A model generated the notes under the pieces. That model was given only the letters and a program-made list of their open reading frames with translations, did not search any database and was not told where the DNA came from. Of a DNA stretch of 64,000 bases, positions 41,419-50,638 are shown in pieces (within the stretch, counting starts at the first letter, position 1; each line of letters opens with the position of its first letter). The stretch comes from Entamoeba invadens IP1. Taxonomy: Eukaryota > Evosea > Mastigamoebida > Endamoebidae. The DNA lies in the NCBI RefSeq assembly GCF_000330505.1, contig NW_004440445.1, forward strand, positions 337,685 to 401,684. Direction: 5' to 3'. Both the position numbers and the translations under genes were made by a program.

Positions 41419-41877
41419 TCAATTATTCTGTGGGAACTGCGACACAAGTGCGGGTGCAAAAAGAATCAACTTTCGGATCAGCAGCGCAACAATCCCAATG
41501 AACATAAAGAGGCAACACAAAAATCCCTCCGCAAACTCGGAATGTAATAATGAATACCCGGAGAAATGCGCAAACGTTCCAATAAAGAAGATTAGCATAA
41601 AGCCAATTCCAACATTAAAGAGCTTTTTCGATATTGGTCCTTCTTCAGTTGTTGGAGTGTTAAGTGATTCTGTTGGAGCTTGTTCAATGTGGTCAGCCTC
41701 AGGCTTCACTTCTTCAATCGGTTTCTCTTTGATTTCAGAGCATTCACCTGTGATAAATCCCATGCGGTTTGAGTCGTTTGCTAATATGCGTTGTTTTCTC
41801 CTCTCTGCTGCGCTCAGCTTTTTGGCCTCTGGTTGGATGGGTTGACCCTCTCCATTTTCCTTTGTCAATTGTTCCAT
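41419..41877 (-). CDS. GET2/CAML-like tail-anchored protein insertion receptor (152 aa)
   Basis: The N-terminus carries the short basic helix that binds GET3 in this family: 'SAAERRKQRILANDSNRMGF', comparable to the RRxxI/L..N...R..I.G pattern of GET2 and CAML. A long acidic, disordered linker (residues 40-80) follows. Then come two to three hydrophobic helices (about 85-107, 115-135, and a possible third at 136-148). This layout (cytosolic basic helix, linker, C-terminal membrane bundle in the ER) is characteristic even when sequence identity is low. No signal peptide. The call is inference from architecture and the basic motif. Confidence 0.6.
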   Translation of the reverse strand: MEQLTKENGEGQPIQPEAKKLSAAERRKQRILANDSNRMGFITGECSEIKEKPIEEVKPEADHIEQAPTESLNTPTTEEGPISKKLFNVGIGFMLIFFIGTFAHFSGYSLLHSEFAEGFLCCLFMFIGIVALLIRKLILFAPALVSQFPQNN

Positions 41878-42048
41878 TCCGCTTTTTCTGATCTTTTCAT
41901 CTCATTTTTTTCAATTTGCTTTTAATATATAATAAATATAGTTACTTTAGTTATACAATTTGGTATATGAATAATCATAAAAAAGTTATCAAAAAATTAG
42001 TAATTATAATTAATCAATAGTATTAGTATAACAAAAACGCAAAAAAGT

Positions 42049-43299
42049 TCAGTTATTGATGATTTTAGCGTATAACAAAAACACGACGATGATCGAACTC
42101 GCTAAACATGCAACGATGATGTTTTTGTTTTGTTCCGCAGCGGGGTTTACCGTGTAATAAACTTCCAAGTTATCTGCAAAGTTTTTGAAGTCGACGCCGT
42201 CCATCTCCATCTTCACTACAGTCTTCTTGAAAATTGTTGCAAAAGCGCTTTGTTGTTCCACAGTATTATTTTCAAATGTTCTTTTAATAAATGAGATGGT
42301 ATTTACGTTGCTTCCTTCCGGCAACACAACCTCGAACACTCCTTTTTTGACGATTCCTTCAATCTCAATCTTCATTGGCGTCAACAGTCTCATTTTCTCT
42401 CCTGACGTAGCGATGATGTTTTTGAGAGGAAAGTGATAATTAACTTCAAAAGAAGTTTTCCATCCGCCAAGGAGAGGATATCGTGTTGGCAGAATGAGCG
42501 TATGGCCATACATTTCCGAAGTTGTAATAAGACCTGTTGTATCTCGGTACTCCAAATCAGACGCATCTTTCTCAACTGGGATCTGGATATTATAGAACGT
42601 CATCTCGTTAGGTATAGCGTTCCTATCGAACTCTCCCTTGAGTTTTGCGCCGGTGTTCTTGAAGTCCTCGATTTCCATATGGACGTGCACATTCTCCTTC
42701 TCGATTGTCATCACCTTCTTGACTGAACCGATGACGATAGGTGTCAATTGTGTCTTATAGTGGAAGACGAGATACGTGAAACCGGTGCTTTCGATTGGTC
42801 CATACTTAAACCTCTGAGAGCCTTCTGAGACTGGGGATGGGAACAATGAAATTTTGTAGATGTTGTTCTTGTTAATGAATGAGGTGCACTTCATGTTGGT
42901 GGCGAGGGGACACATGTGTGTAGTGAAGAGTAACTTGTAGTCGTCGTTTAATGTCTTTTCAGAGGGGTAATTGGTCACCCCAGTGATGTGGAAGTATTCA
43001 CAGTTGAATGTGTTACGGTTGGAGTCTTGAAGGGATACAGTAACCGTCACCACTGAATCAGTAACAACAGACTTAATGATCTCTTTGTCATGTTGGACAC
43101 AGGTCAGTTGGGAGATCTGGGTCGACTCATTGAGTGGGAGGGAAAATGAAAAGTCGGTGGGGCCGTCCGTCTCGACGTTGAACCGCATCGTGCGAATTGG
43201 GAGCGGGTTGAAGTGAAGATTCACCTCGACGTTGCTGGCAACTATGCGTGACGTGGCAGTGAAAATGAGAAACGAGAGAAGGATGGCACAAAATTTCAT
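42049..43299 (-). CDS. RPN1: Oligosaccharyltransferase subunit OST1 / ribophorin I (416 aa)
   Basis: A signal peptide (residues 1-21, 'ILLSFLIFTATSRIVA') starts the protein. A large lumenal domain follows, with the family hallmark 'YRDTTGLITTSEMYGHTLIL' then 'PTRYPLLGGWKTSFEVNY' near residues 255-292, and 'FEVVLPEGSNVNTISF'. One C-terminal transmembrane helix lies at about 393-413, and the cytosolic end 'AKIINN' is short. OST1 holds the N-glycosylation complex at the translocon. It is shorter than the human protein (607), lacking its long cytosolic tail, as is usual in protists. Confidence 0.92.
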   Translation of the reverse strand: MKFCAILLSFLIFTATSRIVASNVEVNLHFNPLPIRTMRFNVETDGPTDFSFSLPLNESTQISQLTCVQHDKEIIKSVVTDSVVTVTVSLQDSNRNTFNCEYFHITGVTNYPSEKTLNDDYKLLFTTHMCPLATNMKCTSFINKNNIYKISLFPSPVSEGSQRFKYGPIESTGFTYLVFHYKTQLTPIVIGSVKKVMTIEKENVHVHMEIEDFKNTGAKLKGEFDRNAIPNEMTFYNIQIPVEKDASDLEYRDTTGLITTSEMYGHTLILPTRYPLLGGWKTSFEVNYHFPLKNIIATSGEKMRLLTPMKIEIEGIVKKGVFEVVLPEGSNVNTISFIKRTFENNTVEQQSAFATIFKKTVVKMEMDGVDFKNFADNLEVYYTVNPAAEQNKNIIVACLASSIIVVFLLYAKIINN

Positions 43300-44553
43300 C
43301 GTTTACATTTTCAGTTCCACCTTCTTTGGACTAGTACTATTGAGGTACTATACTTTAATATAATGACCTATCCATTTTTTTGTATTTTGGAATCTCTTAT
43401 ATCAATTCACACTACACAATATACAACTTCTAAATGAAAAGCGAATTCTTCTTCTTTTTCAAGCAGTGATTATCGTCATTTAACTCTTTCAAGTCTCCAA
43501 AATCACAGTTCTTAAGAAATCAATGGTATTAACTTTTATAAGAGCATTTTTAATTATAAATATAATATCGATTGTAATGTGAAATGGAGTACCACTTGTG
43601 ATATTTGTTTCTTATGTTTTGTGCCTTATTTCATTTATCAACAGCTTGTTAATGTTGTCTTTAAGTTGTTTATTGGAGAAATACGACAACAATCACTTTT
43701 TGAATAAATGTTATTATTAAACTGTTATGGTTTTTTATAGCTTTATTATTATTTCATTTTAATATAATAAAATTAATTTAAATATAGTTTTTTTATTAAC
43801 TTAATATCCAAATTATATTAAAACAATAATTAATAATAAAGTTATAATAGGGTAAAAACTAATGGGGCTTTGTAAACTGTATTATTATTTATAATAATTT
43901 AACCATATTTGTATGTATTTTGAAATTGTGTGGAATCCAGAATGTTAGAAACATATTTAGTTAAATATAATATATGTTTAAAAAACCTCTTTTCTTTTCT
44001 GCTTTTCTAAACAATGTTGAGGTCGACTTTGTTTTAGTGTAAAACAATAATGAAAATTTAACATTTTTATTACAGATTATTAATAAAACTAATTAATTGG
44101 TTAACTAAAGGCATCATTGCATTGTTTATTTTTTTTTTTTCATCGAACTTAAGGGATTGTCAAAAATAGCATTTACAGAACACACGACAAAAATCTTTAT
44201 TTTTCTGACACACAAAAATAGAATCTAATATCATTTATAAACTATAATTTATAGTAAAAAATAAACATGTTTTTTTTTCTTCTTGTTATACCGCAAAAAG
44301 AAAATTTTGTAATACGATAGTTTTACAAAAATATTTGTTGGTAAAAACAACCATTAAATGTAATAAAAGTAACCATTGAAAAGAAAAAAAAATATGTCAC
44401 ATATAGAATGTCTGAAATTGCCGAATAACCAAAAATCTCAGCCAAAAAGAGACAGCTTGCTGGATTGAGAAGTGCGGAACAACGACAACACACCATATTG
44501 TTATAAGAGGAAGGGTGTATAAAAGGGCATAATCTAGACTAAAAATATATATA
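43300..44553. other. Divergent intergenic region, 1.25 kb
   Basis: AT-rich, with poly-T and poly-A runs near 44130 and 44270. It holds the OST1 and 44554-gene promoters, the latter with an AAATATATATAATG start context. No gene or clear repeat. Confidence 0.5.
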
Positions 44554-45267
44554 ATGGAAAAGGGGGTTGAAGCATTCAAACGCTTATCAAAAAACAAAGC
44601 ACTTTATCGGTTACTTTATGACGTCTGCGTTGTGACGTTTATTACTGTTGTGACGTCAGAACACATGATCACACACTCTTACTCATTTGGGAGAATGTGC
44701 AGATTCTGGACGATGTGGAGTTGTTGGTCGTGCCTTCTTTATTTCTTTGTTGCGTTCTGTAAACAGGTTGCTTTGTTGTTGTTCCCAGTAGTTAAGAAAA
44801 CACCACGTTCGATGGTCATGAGCGTTTTGGTCGACGCAGTCCAACAAACGGCTGTTGTGCTCTGTTTGTGCGTCACTGGAATGTTTTGGTATTTGTATTT
44901 CAAGTCACCGTCTGCCGTCTTTAGAGTCGACGACGGATGGCAGCCAAGTCTGATGGAAGAATTATTCGTCACACACTTTGAGCACTCGTTCCCACTTCTC
45001 TTTTTGTTGGTCGACTGCTTTGTATTCGCGCAGGGGAATAAGAGAGTTGTGTTGCACTACAAAGCATCAAAGTACATTCCACTCTGTGCGTTTTGCTCTT
45101 ATTCTGCTTTAGCTCTTCATGATTTCTTCAGATATCAAATCAGACCATACCCATTTATGGACAAATGGAATTTGACACCCATTCTGCTGATGCTCATTGC
45201 TGTAGCATCACTCATCCAATTTGTTTTGAATCCCGTTGCGTATTACATTAGAAAAAGCCTCTTTTAG
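44554..45267 (+). CDS. AIG1/FAR-17a-like multi-pass membrane protein (237 aa)
   Basis: Six hydrophobic segments lie at about 22-38, 50-78, 95-115, 135-158, 178-195 and 205-227. Context matches AIG1/ADTRP: 'VLCLCVTGMFWYLYF', then 'THFEHSFPLLFLLVDCFVF' with the conserved His in the fourth helix, and a C-terminal 'PYPFMDKWNLTPILLMLIAV', like 'YPFL...' in the family. AIG1 proteins are threonine hydrolases of branched fatty-acid esters in the ER. A Thr in the second segment ('TVVTSEHMITH') could be the nucleophile. The family call is moderate. The start at 44554 lies just after a TATATATA stretch. Confidence 0.6.
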   Translation: MEKGVEAFKRLSKNKALYRLLYDVCVVTFITVVTSEHMITHSYSFGRMCRFWTMWSCWSCLLYFFVAFCKQVALLLFPVVKKTPRSMVMSVLVDAVQQTAVVLCLCVTGMFWYLYFKSPSAVFRVDDGWQPSLMEELFVTHFEHSFPLLFLLVDCFVFAQGNKRVVLHYKASKYIPLCAFCSYSALALHDFFRYQIRPYPFMDKWNLTPILLMLIAVASLIQFVLNPVAYYIRKSLF

Positions 45268-45660
45268 TAAATTACTGTTTCTTGTGTATTATATGGGTTA
45301 TTTATTATAAATTGAGATATTAATTATAAAAAAGGAATTATTTAATATATTATAATATATTATAATTATATAATTTACAACAACAATTTTTACTAATAAA
45401 TTTTTACTATAATTAATTAAGAAATACAATAAATTATAGTAAAATAACAATAAAAAATATCAACAGATATTTTTCAGTTTAGTTAAACAGAAACTAATAA
45501 GAACTAACAAAACACACCTAGGTAAGTCTTGTCCCCTTCCACATTATACTGAACTATTTCCAAGTATTTTCAAAATATAATAACACTAAAACGGTTTTAT
45601 GAGCTTGAACGAACAATAAGTTAACGATTAAACAAAAAGAAATAAATCAAAGACACACAA
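45268..45660. other. Intergenic between convergent genes
   Basis: About 390 bp, AT-rich, no features seen. Confidence 0.5.
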
Positions 45661-46014
45661 TTATTCGTCATCTTCTTCACCTTCTTCCTCTTCAGCACTC
45701 CCATCCTTTTTCTCTTCATATTTCTTCATTTCAGTCTTCCAAGTTTCTTTGGCTTTATCAGCCTTGTCTTGATATGGCTTTTTGTCTTCTTCGCCCATGG
45801 CTTTCCAGTTTTCGCCAGCCTTCTTGGCTACTTCTGTAACTTTCATGTCTGGGAACTTCTCTTTAATCTCGGCTCTATGCTCATTAAGATAGAGCATATA
45901 GGCGGTCTGTGGTTTCTTGGGCTTGTTTGGGTCTTTCGTCTTTTTCTCCTTCTTTGGTTTTTTCTCGACTTTTGCTTTGTTCGTCTTGGCGGGCTTTCCA
46001 GCTGTCTTTGGCAT
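45661..46014 (-). CDS. NHP6-like HMG-box protein (117 aa)
   Basis: A basic N-terminus ('KPAKTNKAKVEKKPKKEKK') leads into a canonical HMG box ('DPNKPKKPQTAYMLYLNEHR', 'FPDMKVTEVAKKAGENWKAM', 'DKKPYQDKADKAKETW'). A short Glu-rich tail ends it. It should bind and bend DNA without sequence preference and assist nucleosome handling (FACT partner in yeast). The frame stays open upstream to 46371, but I choose the ATG at 46014: the protein then begins like NHP6, and a TATA box lies 27-36 bp upstream. It is distinct from the HMG gene at 19463. Confidence 0.9.
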   Translation of the reverse strand: MPKTAGKPAKTNKAKVEKKPKKEKKTKDPNKPKKPQTAYMLYLNEHRAEIKEKFPDMKVTEVAKKAGENWKAMGEEDKKPYQDKADKAKETWKTEMKKYEEKKDGSAEEEEGEEDDE

Positions 46015-46040
46015 TTCCTTTGTTTTTTGATCAGCGTACC

Positions 46041-46050
46041 CTTTATATCC
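46041..46050 (-). promoter_or_regulatory. TATA box of NHP6-like gene
   Basis: On the minus strand GGATATAAAG, 27-36 bp before the ATG at 46014. It decides this start over earlier in-frame ATGs. Confidence 0.55.
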
Positions 46051-46750
46051 CCCTCTCTTTTTTCTTCCATAAAAACCTTGGACCATTTCGCTTCTCCAAG
46101 TTTTTGTCTTTTGAACGCTTTTTCTCTTTTCACTCATTAGGACACTTTCCCTCTTTTTATCTTTCAGAAATGCTATTTCCTCTCCTATTGCTGGCTGTGT
46201 ATTTTGGTTTTTTCTCATTTTCTGTTCTTCATGAAAAAAACACAGGGTTACCATGCAGTTTGTTTTGACATGACTGAAAAAAGGTTTGCAGAAAACTAGA
46301 AAATTGCAGTGGAAAATAAAAAATACAGACAATATCGGCAAGCTTTTACCAAAAAGATATGTGGAAAACAAGGGACTCTCTCTTTTCTTGTCATTTTTGT
46401 GATCAGGAATGATGGAGCAAGATCATTCGAAAAGTTTTCTCATTAAAAAACAGTTCTGATATTCAAGTTCATTTTCAATGGAGATCAAATAATTAAATAA
46501 TAATATATATACTATTTGTATATGGTTTGAAAGTTGGATGTTCCCATTAATGTGCTTTTTTTAATGCATTTTTCACAAACTCTCGTCATTTTTACATGCT
46601 TGAATTCTCAAAAATGTGTCCCTGTACTAGACTTCTCTTCCAAAGAAAAAAATAAGAGGGGAATTAACTTATAAAAGAAAAGAAACTAAAAAATTTGGTT
46701 TTGAACTGCGGACAAGGCAAAAACGATAATCACAATTCTCAAAGGAAAAA
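46051..46750. other. Intergenic upstream of NHP6-like gene
   Basis: About 700 bp. The minus frame is open by chance to 46371 with low-quality coding content. No other gene seen. Confidence 0.4.
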
Positions 46751-46960
46751 ATGGGTCGTCTAAAACAACTCTCTTTCTACCAATTTCCAGAATTTTTATT
46801 AGGTAAGTTTATTATACCGTCTGGTTTAATGTCAAAGCTATTTGCAAAACTCAACGTTTCACTAACGTCTTCCCATTTTTTCAGTCTTAACAGCCCCACA
46901 GAGAATAAACATCTTCCTGTTCTTGGTTTGATTCAACGTGATCGTACCAAACATTTTTGA
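46751..46960 (+). CDS. Doubtful small ORF (69 aa, or 32 aa if spliced)
   Basis: ATG at 46751 in a good context (AAAAAATGGG). The unspliced product has no recognisable domain. A canonical-looking GTAAGT at 46804 and a pyrimidine tract ending TTTTTTCAG near 46885 would form an intron. That would not be of the usual local GTTTGT...TAG type, and splicing gives only a 32-residue hydrophobic peptide. It may be a non-coding transcript or chance. Confidence 0.25.
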   Translation: MGRLKQLSFYQFPEFLLGKFIIPSGLMSKLFAKLNVSLTSSHFFSLNSPTENKHLPVLGLIQRDRTKHF

Positions 46961-47479
46961 AAAATCATAATAACACTCGGTTCAACATTTTTATACTTCT
47001 TAACAAATAACATTTTAAATAACACTTTTTTAAATTCAAAAATTCAAATATCATATCTCAGCTGCACATAACTAAGTCGCACGTGGAGCACCATGAAACC
47101 CGTTTAGCACTTCATGGAAGTAAAGTCCCCTTTTAAGAAAAAAATGACAAAAATTTTGTGAAGAGTTGTACGAAGTGAACCTTTTTCCAGTAACACAAGA
47201 AACACTTTTCTCCTGTACAATCCTAAGTTTGCAATATTGAGTTTTGCGCTACCTTTGAAAAGACTTGGTTCTACTTGATCAGAGCAATTAAGTAAATATT
47301 TATTATAAATTATAGCATTCAATTCTTCCAAATATAGATAGAACACAACTCTTTTACCATACTAAAACTATATAATAATTATAGCAAAACTATACCATAT
47401 AGTATATTTAATGTAAAAATACGACGTGGTATTGGCAAACCCTTTTATTTGCACGAATTTGAAACACTTAAAGAAATAG
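46961..47479. other. Intergenic upstream of RPA49
   Basis: About 520 bp, AT-rich, promoter of the 47480 gene inside. No gene or repeat seen. Confidence 0.45.
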
Positions 47480-48709
47480 ATGGAGAGCCGCAAACATGGC
47501 CTTGAAGGCGACATTTTGGTCCCCGAATTAAAGAAACGAGTGATTGACATGACCTGCGAACCTCCAGAAACCAAGGAGAAATATAAACCCTGTGTAATTG
47601 AAATGGGTGCCCTTCCAAGGTCATCGGATCTTTTAGCTTCGCGCTTCCTGATCAACGACAGTAAGATTGCCGGGAAGTGTGGAGACACATTAGTCTTCAA
47701 ACAAATATCTGACGTAGTCGACTACATGAATTATGCTATTGGCATTCGAAAGAAGGGAACTACTGATTTGACGATATTGCCGGTGGAGCACTACACTTTA
47801 AAACAACAAATTAAATCGGACGAACCGGAAGAATTTGCGGACCAAGGGTCTTTCGCCGCTAAGAAATTGGAATTGAATATCAACTTTGGGACATCACGTC
47901 CTCGCATCAATACGATGTTAAGGAATATGATGAACAAGGCTGTTGGTACACATGATATAGTCAGAGAGGATGTCACCTTACCAGAATCCGGTCGACTTGT
48001 ATTAAACCCTATCGACTACCCAGACCTTCCTTTCTTCAATCCATCAACTACAGTAGTAGAAGAGGTATATCCCATCGATCATATATTCTCTGCTGATGAA
48101 TTGGAATACTTCAATGCTTACTCGAAGGAGGCGAGAAATAAGTTGAAAGGAAGTGATATGGTCGTTGCTTCAGAAACCCTTGAGAAGATCAAGAAGACTA
48201 AATTTGGGAATTACTATGGACCTTTACTCACTTCAATGGATAAGAAAAGACTCCCAAAAGTACTCGGCTTGTTGGAAGCTTATAGAATACTTTATTTACT
48301 CGCAACACGCGCTAAAACACTTAGGTTCAATAAGAACTACGTAAATTTGGCAAGTGCAGAGGATCTCAGCCAAGACATTCTCGTCTCTTTGGCAGACAAA
48401 TATTACGAGAAGGTCCTCGACGAGAAGACTGACCAAGTAACTTACGACCTCACTAATCTCCTCAAGACTAAATTGGTCAACACTGCTATCGTCCTCGCTT
48501 TAAACGTCACAGGATTCACTCTCTCGTCTGAAATGGCAAAACTTATCGCAGTCGATTTCCAAGTCTCAAACATGGCCATAATCTCTCACTTGTCACGTGT
48601 CGGCTGTAAAGGTTCTTTCATAACCCAAGATGGAAAGAAAGATAACACTTTCGTTCTTAATGCCCCATTGAACATCCCATCCCTCACTAAGAAAAACAAG
48701 AAGAAATAA
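47480..48709 (+). CDS. POLR1E: RNA polymerase I subunit RPA49 (409 aa)
   Basis: Layout as in A49: an N-terminal dimerisation domain (residues 30-110, beta-rich, would pair with A34.5), a linker 'DQGSFAAKKLELNINFGTSR' matching the family's FG.kK.q segment, and a C-terminal tandem winged-helix region (about 190-390, 'LLTSMDKKRLPKVLGLLEAY' and 'LLKTKLVNTAIVLALNVTGF'). The tail is Lys-rich ('SLTKKNKKK'). A49 aids Pol I initiation and elongation on rDNA. Length is near the yeast protein (415). One exon. Confidence 0.83.
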   Translation: MESRKHGLEGDILVPELKKRVIDMTCEPPETKEKYKPCVIEMGALPRSSDLLASRFLINDSKIAGKCGDTLVFKQISDVVDYMNYAIGIRKKGTTDLTILPVEHYTLKQQIKSDEPEEFADQGSFAAKKLELNINFGTSRPRINTMLRNMMNKAVGTHDIVREDVTLPESGRLVLNPIDYPDLPFFNPSTTVVEEVYPIDHIFSADELEYFNAYSKEARNKLKGSDMVVASETLEKIKKTKFGNYYGPLLTSMDKKRLPKVLGLLEAYRILYLLATRAKTLRFNKNYVNLASAEDLSQDILVSLADKYYEKVLDEKTDQVTYDLTNLLKTKLVNTAIVLALNVTGFTLSSEMAKLIAVDFQVSNMAIISHLSRVGCKGSFITQDGKKDNTFVLNAPLNIPSLTKKNKKK

Positions 48710-49053
48710 TAATTACAATTTTGGATTGGTTATTCATTATTATATATTTATAATAATTTTATAATAATTTTATTACTATAATTAATTTAATTTTAATAAT
48801 TGATAAATACTAACTATTTATTAATTATTACTTAATAAATACTTTAAAATAAACATTATATTAAATTTTAACTATTAAAAAATGGTTGAGATATATTTGA
48901 AACTATTTCAATTAAATTGTAATGACAAATTTTGACAAGAAGATAATACTATTATCGAATTTCTTTCTGTCATATGATCGAGAAAACATATCCGAAAGAA
49001 GATCAACAAACAGAACAAAACCGGTATTACATATCTTGTCGACAACATCACAA
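48710..49053. other. Intergenic between convergent genes
   Basis: About 340 bp of AT-rich sequence. No features. Confidence 0.5.
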
Positions 49054-50040
49054 TCATTTCGAATCGTCATCTTCGCTTGTTTCTGTTTCATTTTCCTTCT
49101 CTTCCATGGCGAGCTTTTTCTTCCGAATCAGCGCATTCTTGGCATCTTTCTTTTTCTTCTTCAAAAGAAAGTAATTGCAATGTCCATCAGTCACGGACAC
49201 TTCCTTTATTTTTCGCCTTACCAATGTTCTCTTTCCGGGCCTCTCAATCACGTCCACTTGATTTCTTTTTTCATGTTCCTCATCGCTCGTATCTTCACTT
49301 GTCTCTTTTTGCTTTCTCTTTCTTGTGACTTTCTTTGATTTTTTTATTGGTCGTTCCTCCTCTGATGAACTCTCATCACTGGAGGAACTTGATATTCCAG
49401 ATGTTCTTTTCACTGGCTTCCTCCCTCTCTTCCGTGTCGCTCTTTTTTTAATCGGCTTTTTCCGATCTTCCTCCGATGAGCTTGTCGACGACTCGGAAGA
49501 GCTATCGGACGAGTAAGATGACGAATCACTTGACGACGATGAAGAACTACTACTTTTGTTTTTCTTTGACTTCCGAGAGACCCTTTTCGTCGTCTTCTTT
49601 GTGCGCCTCTTAGTCACTTTCTTCTTTCTCTTTGGAGAGATTGACGAAGACGACTCCGAGGACGGTTCATAGGACTCTTCACTAGAAGACGACTCCTCCT
49701 CTTCTTTCATCTTCTTCTTTTTAATGGATTTACTGTCGGACGATTCTTCTTCAACTTCTTTGATTGGACGACTCTTTTTACAACGCCCTTCACTTTCATT
49801 GCGACGTTTAATTTCCATGACGATGGGGTCGATCTCTTCATCGGGATCCGTTTTGCCTCTCTTCATGATTTTGTTTGTCGAATTTGAATTTTTCAGGGGA
49901 GTCTTCTCTTTTGTTTCTGAATCATCAAGAAGTGTGGAGAATGGGTCCATTTCGATATTTGGAGTTAGTAACGCGTCTACCCTTGTCTTTACGTCGTCGG
50001 GAGTATTGGAATCAGTGGGAAGGACAGAACCTCGTTTCAT
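49054..50040 (-). CDS. Ser/Lys/Glu-rich nuclear-type protein (328 aa)
   Basis: Low complexity: alternating acidic Ser runs (for example around residues 105-190) and basic blocks ('SPKRKKKVTKRRTKKTTKRV', 'KKRATRKRGRKPVKRTS'). It resembles Nopp140/SRP40-type or chromatin-associated disordered proteins with casein-kinase-like S-D/E sites. The C-terminus has a short more ordered piece ('VTDGHCNYFLLKKKKKDAKN'). The start is taken at the ATG 50040. The frame is open a little further up (to about 50110), so a fusion with the upstream small gene through an alternative splice is possible. Confidence 0.6.
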   Translation of the reverse strand: MKRGSVLPTDSNTPDDVKTRVDALLTPNIEMDPFSTLLDDSETKEKTPLKNSNSTNKIMKRGKTDPDEEIDPIVMEIKRRNESEGRCKKSRPIKEVEEESSDSKSIKKKKMKEEEESSSSEESYEPSSESSSSISPKRKKKVTKRRTKKTTKRVSRKSKKNKSSSSSSSSSDSSSYSSDSSSESSTSSSEEDRKKPIKKRATRKRGRKPVKRTSGISSSSSDESSSEEERPIKKSKKVTRKRKQKETSEDTSDEEHEKRNQVDVIERPGKRTLVRRKIKEVSVTDGHCNYFLLKKKKKDAKNALIRKKKLAMEEKENETETSEDDDSK

Positions 50041-50109
50041 AAAGACCTTCACTTCGGTGTTCAACTTGTCGACGATTTCTTTGATGTATTGGTCACGAGA
50101 GTCTTTCTG

Positions 50110-50407
50110 TCATTTCAATTGTTTTACGACCCGTTTTGCGCATTCTAAAAATCGCAGTGGAAGTCCAACGACAAGATTCGAACAAACTGGAGAGGAACGT
50201 GAAATTGAAGTAATCTTCGAAGACTGTACCTTTTTGAGAAATCTGGAAAGCGGTTATGATATATTTGATCTGTGCGTTTTGGAATTTCGAGAGTGCTTCT
50301 TCTGTTATAAATTGTTGGACGTCGGAAGAGTCGATCAAAAGTTTATCTTTTATCGAATCAAGACAAGATTGGGGAATTAATTCATACGCTTTTTTACATT
50401 GAATCAT
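50110..50407 (-). CDS. Small helical protein, two exons (84 aa)
   Basis: Exon 1 is 50407-50188. The intron 50187-50145 (43 nt, GTTTGT to TTTTTAG) is followed by exon 2 50144-50110. The sum is 85 codons. The product is helical ('CLDSIKDKLLIDSSDVQQFI', 'EEALSKFQNAQIKYIITAFQ') and ends 'CAKRVVKQLK', a pattern that could be a histone-fold or similar small helical domain. Not recognised. An alternative acceptor (AAAG at about 50102) would instead run into the Ser/Lys-rich frame and make one 400-residue protein. Confidence 0.5.
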
Positions 50408-50638
50408 GAACTATTAAACTTTTAGTTCAGAGATAGTTTAACCCTTTAAATGGGATGTTTTTCTCTTTTTGCCTTTTCTCAAGATGATGACGTCATTGTT
50501 TTATATTTAATTTTGAGAGAGACTGATATTAATAGACAATAGTAAAATGAACTATTGTATTATTTTTTGAAAAAGAACCTGCAAAAACAAATATCTTAGC
50601 GAAAATGAATAAGAAGTGATCAGAAACATCCTTAAGAT

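Noticed and set aside
48922..50380. Several plus-strand frames opposite the Ser/Lys-rich gene
   Set aside because: They mirror its low-complexity codons and have no independent start context or domain.
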